From NCBI GenBank assembly GCA_022376925.1, contig JAIOJX010000026.1, positions 251,531,330 to 251,595,329 on the forward strand: a stretch of DNA of 64,000 nt, written 5' to 3'. Of the stretch, positions 24,001-33,000 are shown piece after piece (positions within the stretch are counted from its first letter, which is position 1; the number at the start of each line of letters is the position of its first letter). The stretch is from Tragulus kanchil. Lineage: Eukaryota; Chordata; Mammalia; Artiodactyla; Tragulidae. The notes under the pieces are model-generated. The model worked only from the letters and a program-made list of their open reading frames with translations. It had not been told where the DNA came from and made no database searches. The translations under genes and the position numbers were made by a program.

Positions 24001-27000
24001 GACATAAAATACAGAGATGTAGATGTCTGTTGATATGTCTTCATCTGCATTACAATGACTCTACCCCCACCCCGGCAATATATATTGTCATGAAGATCTA
24101 ACTGTATACAATCGGCCAGAAGAAATACAGTAGCAGAAATGATAGTCTTAATCTTTGCATTTTACTAGCATTCATTCATGCCCTCAGCTAGAATTATATC
24201 TAGTTCCTAGAGCCCATGTTACTTCTCATGCCAATTTAAGAACTTCAGAGTTCAAAACAGTGATAGTTACAGTCCTACTCATAGGATCTCTTCCACCATT
24301 CAACCATGCAGGAAATTTCTATCCATATACTATTCATATCTGGATACTCATTTAAAACCAACCTAGGATTAAAGATTTAGGACATTGGAAAACAATTCCC
24401 GAGAGGTTGGAATTGTACAAATCTAAGTGGAAAGCAGGGCTTTCCTGGTGGCTCAGTGGTAAAGAACCTGCCTGCCAATGCAGCAGATGTGGGTTTGATC
24501 CCTGAGTTGGGAATATCCCTTACAGAAGGAAGTGGGAATCCACTCCAGTATTCTTGCCTGGAAAATACCATGAACAGAGGAACCTGGTGGGCAACAGTCC
24601 ATGGGGTCTCAAAAGAGTCAGACATGCCTTAGCCCCTAAACAACAATCAGTGGTTGCCAGAGAGTAGAAGGAGGGGTTGACCGCAAAGTGACAGGAGGGA
24701 ATCTTAAGGGATGATGGAGTGGTTCTAAGACAGCATGTACTTAAGAAGATCCACAGAACTAAACACTAAAGCAGGTATATATATTTACTATAGATAAATT
24801 ATACTGTATTTTTATGTAAAATTGCATAATTATTAATAAACAGCCTAAAAAGACATATAGGGCTTCCCTGGTGGTCCAGTGGGTAAGGACACCACCTTGC
24901 AGTGCAAGGGGCGCTGGTTCGATCCCTGGCCTGGGAGGATCCCATGTGCCGCAGAGCGACTGGACTGATGTGTCCAACTACGGAGCTGGAGCTCTGGAGC
25001 ACGTGCGCCTAGAACCAGTGCTCTGCAGTGAGAGAAGCCACTGCATCAGGAGGCCCACACAGGCCAAAGAACAACAACAAAAAAAAAGATTAAAAAAAAA
25101 AAGACATAAAATACAGAGATGTAGATGTCTGTTGATATGTCTTCATCTGCATTACAATGACTCTACCCCCACCCCGGCAATATATATTGTCATGAAGATC
25201 TAACTGTATACAATCGGCCAGAAGAAATACAGTAGCAGAAATGATAGTCTTAATCTTTGCATTTTACTAGCATTCATTCATGCCCTCAGCTAGAATTATA
25301 TCTAGTTCCTAGAGCCCATGTTACTTCTCATGCCAATTTAAGAACTTCAGAGTTCAAAACAGTGATAGTTACAGTCCTACTCATAGGATCTCTTCCACCA
25401 TTCAACCATGCAGGAAATTTCTATCCATATACTATTCATATCTGGATACTCATTTAAAACCAACCTAGGATTAAAGATTTAGGACATTGGAAAACAATTC
25501 CCGAGAGGTTGGAATTGTACAAATCTAAGTGGAAAGCAGGGCTTTCCTGGTGGCTCAGTGGTAAAGAACCTGCCTGCCAATGCAGCAGATGTGGGTTTGA
25601 TCCCTGAGTTGGGAATATCCCTTACAGAAGGAAGTGGGAATCCACTCCAGTATTCTTGCCTGGAAAATACCATGAACAGAGGAACCTGGTGGGCAACAGT
25701 CCATGGGGTCTCAAAAGAGTCAGACATGCCTTAGCCCCTAAACAACAATAATAACAAAGTGGAAAGCAGCCTAAAGTTTCTCTCCCACTCTTTCACCCAC
25801 TCATCCCCACACAGACCTCAAACACAACTACCTTTCTCTTGCCCTCCCTTCCTCTCTTGTCAGTCCTTCCCATCTGTTTCAGCCATAAATAATGAGAGAA
25901 TTAATGTTGCCCAGTGATGGGCCGTGTGACATGTTTATTCCTGCAGAAGAGGGGTTATATAAACTCTTGAAGCTAAAAATCCGGGATTTTTAGACCAAGT
26001 TCCACATGCTCCCTAGAGGTTGCTTGACCTTTTAGAAGTCATGTGGCTCCTCTGAGATTTATGATTGCTCATTTACTTAGTTACGTTAAGGCAAAGAATG
26101 AGAGAGAATGGCATTGCCGAATATGTTAATTCTCTGGATAGTCACGGAAGTTAAGTTTGGCAATAGCTGTGAAGCTTCTCCCAACAGAAAAGTATCCAGT
26201 GAAGGCATTAGTGACAGGGTTGGGTTATAGTGTGGATGGAGGTGGAAGGTTGAAGCCTAGTTAAATTGGGGTCACTTTTTAAGCTGCTAGCTGTGTCACC
26301 AGGCCCAAAGGTAATGACATGTATGTGAAATGGGATCCTGGGGAAGAGGAAACCATCAAAGGCATCTGCAAATCTAAAACGGTTTCTCTTGTTCTGCGGG
26401 TTAACATCACAGTAGGAGGATCCTTGAATTTCATTGACTCAAGCTGAATGTTTTGTTTTAAGCACTTTGCTTAACGGGGTGTAGAAATCTAAGAGCCAAC
26501 ATTCAAGTTGGAAGTTAATACTCTGGAAAGATGAATGGAAGAGCTGCCAGTCTGCTAATACCACCTGATTTCAGACTAAAACAAAACCTACCACAGAGTT
26601 TCTTGCTTCCAGAATTTCTTTCGCTGTTCTAATCATAAAGATTTTTTTTTTTTTATCGTACTTCTTTGACTTTTTCTCTGAAATGAAAAATATAGATCCT
26701 GAGGTCATAACTACCTAAGAGGAAAGTGAATTCTCAATGTGGAAGTTTCCATTGATCTGCTTTTCAAGTCCAATATTTTGCACATTATGGGATGGAGCCA
26801 CCGCTAGGTAGAATCCTTACACATATACCCGTCTTGAATCCTTTGTCTTGTGGAGCTATCCTAGTTTCTTTTACCTCAATGAGTCAGATTAATGCCTTTG
26901 ATTCTACAAACCCTTATCATTTTACAAAGACTAATGAAGAAAAATCCAAAACCCTAAAGTTAAGATGCCAGACTAAAGCATAGTTGCTTGTAGGTTGGAA

Positions 27001-30000
27001 AGCTCTTTCTATTTATTTCTAGTTTGGACTTGAGTGTTGAATGTGCCTATCTCCATTGATATAAAATATACAACAGTGAATTAGGGCATTTACAGGTAGA
27101 TTATTTACAGTTTCATCAATTCTGAAGGTAGACCCTTTATAGACTCTCTGCCCACAGCCCCCAAGTCTTTCTACATTAGGCTGCTCCTGACTGAGGGCAT
27201 GGGGTGTTTGAGAAAAAGAACTCAGCTCTCTTGTTACATTTTTATACATTGCTATAAAGCCTGACCTTCTCAAATGTCTACAGTTGTAATGTAATAATCA
27301 TGGGTGGTTCCTCTAAGGCTATTACCCTTGCCAGAATTATTTTTGCTATATTCCAAGTCTTGTTACTTTCTTTTTTCTCCCCTAAACTTTACCAGGCAAG
27401 TTCACAGATCGCCAACAGCCCCCAGGGGCAGTCTCCCATTCATTCTGATCTGTGTCATTCCTCTTTTGAGAAGCAGTAGATCAGAGCTCTTAGAATCGCT
27501 GTTAAATGCCTTAGTTAAAAGCTCAAAGATGGTATGTGAGGCTTCCCTGATGGTCCAGTGGGTAGAGTCTGCCTTGCAGTGCAAAGGGCACTGGTTCAAT
27601 CCCTGGCCCAGGAAGATCCCACATGCTGAGAAGAGGCTGGACCGGTGTGTCCAATTACCGAGTCAGCACTCTGGAGCGCATGTGCCCAGAGCCCATGCTC
27701 TGCAACAAGAGAGGCCACTGCAATGGGAGGCCCACACAGGCCGAAGCACAAAGATGGATGAAAAATAAATAAAGAAAGAAATAAAAACAAGCCAACATTT
27801 AAAGGAAAAAAGATAACCACTAACCCTTGTGCATTATTGGTGAAAATGGAGGAAGTAATAAGGAATTCTTTTTTTTTTTTTTTTTTAAGTTTGGCCTCTT
27901 TTTTTTATTGGTTTTTTATTTATCTATTTTCATCCATCTTTCTTCTTTGGCCTGTGTGGGCCTCCCAATGTAGTGACCCGTCACTGCAGAGCACTGGCTT
28001 TAGGTGCGTGCGCTCCAGAACGCTGCCTCGTAATTGAACACACAGGTCCAGCCACTCTGCGGCAAATGAGACCTTCCCAGGTCAGAGATCAAACTGGTGC
28101 CCCTTGCCCTGCAAGGTGAACTCTTTACCCACTGAACCACCAGGGAAGCTCAGGAATTATTCTTTAATGGTAGAGAGTTTCAGTTTGGTATGATGGAAAA
28201 GTTCTGGAGATGGATGGTAGTGATGGTTATGTCAGCACAAGTTCCTGTGCCCAACACACAGTGAGGCCAAACACACGAAAACATCAGCAGCTGGAGCAGA
28301 GAAAGGTTCACTGCATGGCCATGCAAGGCAATGGGTGACTCTTGCCCTACAAAAACCCCAGGATCCCCAAGGGTTTGGGCAAAGCATTTTTAATAGCCAG
28401 GTGGTGGTGGTGGGAGAGGGGTATCTCGAGGTATTGATCAGCTCCTGCACAGTTAACTGACTGGCTAATGGCGAGGTAACAAGGTGGTATCGCAAGGGTT
28501 AACATTATCAGTCCTTAAATTCTAGAAAGCCTGGGCCACATGCTCATGATCATGAAATAGTTAACATGTTCCATTTGATGGACAAGTTTTCACGTTTGTA
28601 AGATAACTCAGGAAATGTGCATTAAATACTAGTATCTAAGTACTTGAGACAGGATCTAAAGCAGAGCATATGGGGGAAGGCCTGTCCTGGGAAGGCCCCA
28701 GAGGGTCATGCTCAGTTGCAACTATACAACAATGTAAGTGTATTTAATGTTGTACTTAAAATGGATGAAATGGTAAATTTTATGTTAAATGTATTTTATT
28801 ACAATTTTTTAAATGATAAGAAATGTAGCCCCTAGATTGTGGCGATACCCCTGGAAATGATCAGTTAATGAGTTAGTGGCAAGTTAAGCAATAACTTAGA
28901 CGCGGATCTCATCTATTTTCTTTTCTACCTCCTCCCATCATCACTCCTGACACCTTAAGAACAACAGTCCTCATTGTGGTTTTCTCTCTTCTGTCTCAAC
29001 TTCTCTTCTTGCCCCATCTCTCCTTGGCTAATTGCCCAGATTTCTGTTATATCAGAACTACTTGTTCATTTCCTTTCTCACCCCATTTTACCTTATATTT
29101 GACTTTAAGTAACTTGCCAAATACTACATTTTCCTTCCTATAATCTCTTGACTGTGATTTAGAGCTAACCTGAAATAATCCATCTGTTTTAGTTGACATT
29201 GAAGACACCTGCTGCTTAGTCACTTCAGACATGTCCAACTCTGTGTGACCCCATGGACTGCAGCCCATCAGGCTCCTCTGTCCTTGGAATTCTCGGGCAA
29301 TAATATTCAAGTGGGTTGTCATGCCTCCTCCAGGGAGAAGTTTTCAAAGCCAGGATGGAACCCGTTTCCTGCAGTGCAGGCAGATTCCCTACCACTGAGC
29401 CATCAGGGAAGTCATATATATATATTTGGGACCCCATGGACTGTAGCTCTCCAGACTCCTCTGTTCATGGAATTTTCCAGGCAAGAAAACTGCAGCAGGT
29501 TGCCATTTCCTTCTCCCCCTAGTCTGGAAGAAAGCCACTGAAGTCAGTGACCTCTTAAGTTTCCTTCTGGTTCTAAGGTTAAAAGACAAATAAAAGACTA
29601 TGCCCATACCATACTATAAGATGCATGCCATGTGGCCCAATGATAATTCATCTTACCCCCAAAAATCACCAGCTCTTTTTAGATTCTAAAGCAATATTCA
29701 TAACCAATACTTCAATTATGTGTATTGCTTTCTACTTGAATGTCAGTGTAGACTATCCTTGAGTTTAACTGGTATATAACTTGTAGCTTCTCGTTGTAAA
29801 AGGACACTTTCAGAGAAACAAAGTAAAGAAAAGACTAGGAATTGCCCATAATGTATGATTTAAATTTGTAAGCAAATTTTATGTTAAATGTATTTTATTA
29901 CAATTTTTTAAATGATAAGAAATGTAGCCCCTAGATTGTGGCGATACCCCTGGAAATGATCAGTTAATGAGTTAGTGGCAAGTTAAGCAATAACTTAGAC

Positions 30001-33000
30001 GCGGATCTCATCTATTTTCTTTTCTACCTCCTCCCATCATCACTCCTGACACCTTAAGAACAACAGTCCTCATTGTGGTTTTCTCTCTTCTGTCTCAACT
30101 TCTCTTCTTGCCCCATCTCTCCTTGGCTAATTGCCCAGATTTCTGTTATATCAGAACTACTTGTTCATTTCCTTTCTCACCCCATTTTACCTTATATTTG
30201 ACTTTAAGTAACTTGCCAAATACTACATTTTCCTTCCTATAATCTCTTGACTGTGATTTAGAGCTAACCTGAAATAATCCATCTGTTTTAGTTGACATTG
30301 AAGACACCTGCTGCTTAGTCACTTCAGACATGTCCAACTCTGTGTGACCCCATGGACTGCAGCCCATCAGGCTCCTCTGTCCTTGGAATTCTCGGGCAAT
30401 AATATTCAAGTGGGTTGTCATGCCTCCTCCAGGGAGAAGTTTTCAAAGCCAGGGATGGAACCCGTTTCCTGCAGTGCAGGCAGATTCCCTACCACTGAGC
30501 CATCAGGGAAGTCATATATATATATTTGGGACCCCATGGACTGTAGCTCTCCAGACTCCTCTGTTCATGGAATTTTCCAGGCAAGAAAACTGCAGCAGGT
30601 TGCCATTTCCTTCTCCCCCTAGTCTGGAAGAAAGCCACTGAAGTCAGTGACCTCTTAAGTTTCCTTCTGGTTCTAAGGTTAAAAGACAAATAAAAGACTA
30701 TGCCCATACCATACTATAAGATGCATGCCATGTGGCCCAATGATAATTCATCTTACCCCCAAAAATCACCAGCTCTTTTTTTAGATTCTAAAGCAATATT
30801 CATAACCAATACTTCAATTATGTGTATTGCTTTCTACTTGAATGTCAGTGTAGACTATCCTTGAGTTTAACTGGTATATAACTTGTAGCTTCTCGTTGTA
30901 AAAGGACACTTTCAGAGAAACAAAGTAAAGAAAAAGACTAGGAATTGCCCATAATTCTATCCCTCAGAGATAAACAATGTCAACACTTCAGTGTATATTC
31001 CTCCAGTGTGTTTCATTTTTTAAGACCAAGAAGAGGGACCTTTCTAGAATCAAGTTTCACATGAAAGAGAATGCTGTGTGCCCAGGGACATTTGAGAAGA
31101 GATGTAAGGCATATGTTTCCCTGACTTAGAAGAGCCCAAACAAACCATAAACAATGTGATGTTTGGGGTCAGGAACAGTTTATCCCCTCTTTTATTTGAT
31201 TTGAGTGTCAAGGCAAGGGCATCTAAGTTCAACAGAGATAAACTCCTAGTGATTTGAGGCGTCTCTTCCTTGCTGGCCAAGGAAGCTGTCCTTAGGTACC
31301 TTCATATTGAATCAATGGGCTTGAACCCAAGAATTGGAATGGGCCCAAAAGACCACTGAGTCCAAATCCTCCTCCTAGAAAAACTGTATCTGTAAGACTC
31401 CTAGCATTGGGCATGCTTTATGACCTCAAGCTGTCCTTAATGTAAATTCTGTAAGGTCTCTTTTTCCCATAGGAAATTCCTTTTATTGTCAGAATCTCAG
31501 TCTGTATTACTTTAAGCTCGTGTCCTCATAGGTGACTTCTGCAGGGATGACTGATGAGATAGTAAGTCACTCCTCAGCCTTCTCTTTACCATGATGGTTC
31601 AGTTGAACCATACAAAATAACCAATATCTGACCATTTTTTACTGCAAAAATAGCAGTTTCACATTCCTCAATATAAAATCCCTAAGTCTTCCTAATTTTT
31701 TTCAGAGACTCTTTATTTCTAATCTTTTGACATCTGAGAGGTTCCTCCTCCCCACCCCAGGCCCTTCTGCAAGATGCCCATAGCCTTCTTAGCATATTGT
31801 GCTTCGTATATGCCTAGTGGTGCCAGAATAACCTCTAATGTTGAGAACTGAAGAAGATACAGTTAACCATTTCTATCTTTAAAATTATCACTTCAAAACA
31901 TATATTATTTACATTGTGTATAATATATAAACACATATATTATTTATATGTTCAGTCAGTTCAGTTCAATCGTGCAGCTGTGTGCAACTGTTTGCAACCC
32001 CATGGACTGCAGCACGCCAGGCTTCCGTGTGCTTCACCATCTCTCAGAGTTTGCTCAAACTCATGCCTACTGAGTTAGTGATGCCATCCAACCATCTCAT
32101 ACTCTGTTTCCTCCTTCTCCTTCTGCCTTCTATTTTTCACAACATCAGGGTCTTTTCCAATGAGTCGGCTCTTCACGTAAGGTGGCCAAAGTATTGGAGC
32201 TTCAGCTTCAGCATCAACCCTTTCAATGAATATTCAGGGTTGATTTCCTTTAGGATTGACTGGTTTCATCTCCTTGCAGTCCAAGGAATTCTCAGGAGTC
32301 TTCTCCAATACCACAGTTTGAAGGCATCAATTTTTTGGCAATCAGCTTTCTTTACGATCCAACTCTCATATGTTATATATAATATATTTTATAATTCTAA
32401 GAAATTAAAAGCATACTAATGAAAGAAAATCCGGGTTAACACATATCCTCATGGGTACAGAACTAGAGGTGGTCTGGCAAAAGAGATTATATCAAAGAAG
32501 TAAACAAAACTGTGAAATTCCTCTCACCAGGTGTTTTTGCTTTCTACTACTTTAATACTTTATGACCCAGAAGATCCAATGTGCTTATTTTTTTTCTCTC
32601 CTTTTCACCTTTAGCTCAGCCATAAATTTCCAGCAGTAGTGCACATGGCACATCAAAAACCCAGACCTGCTCTGGAGAAGGTCACTCCACTGAAAAGATC
32701 TGATGGTTCAGTTGAACCATACAAAATAACCAATATCTGACCATTTTTTACTGCAAAAATAGCAGTTTCACATTCCTCAATATAAAATCCCTAAGTCTTC
32801 CTAATTTTTTTCAGAGACTCTTTATTTCTAATCTTTTGACATCTGAGAGGTTCCTCCTCCCCACCCCAGGCCCTTCTGCAAGATGCCCATAGCCTTCTTA
32901 GCATATTGTGCTTCGTATATGCCTAGTGGTGCCAGAATAACCTCTAATGTTGAGAACTGAAGAAGATACAGTTAACCATTTCTATCTTTAAAATTATCAC

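Larger units (their letters stand above)
23544..25748. repeat. Tandem duplicate block 7 (2 x 1102 bp)
   Basis: Unit 1 is 23544-24645 and unit 2 is 24646-25748; no internal differences seen. It holds one CHR-type and one Bov-tA SINE per unit. The junction is at the poly(A)-like end AACAACAA of the Bov-tA element. Confidence 0.96.
28775..30955. repeat. Tandem duplicate block 8 (2 x 1099 bp plus 21-bp filler)
   Basis: Unit 1 is 28775-29852 with filler at 29853-29873; unit 2 is 29874-30955. Differences are mainly homopolymer lengths (CCAGGATGG/CCAGGGATGG, CTTTTTAG/CTTTTTTTAG, GAAAAGAC/GAAAAAGAC), the pattern of sequencing error rather than mutation. Confidence 0.96.
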
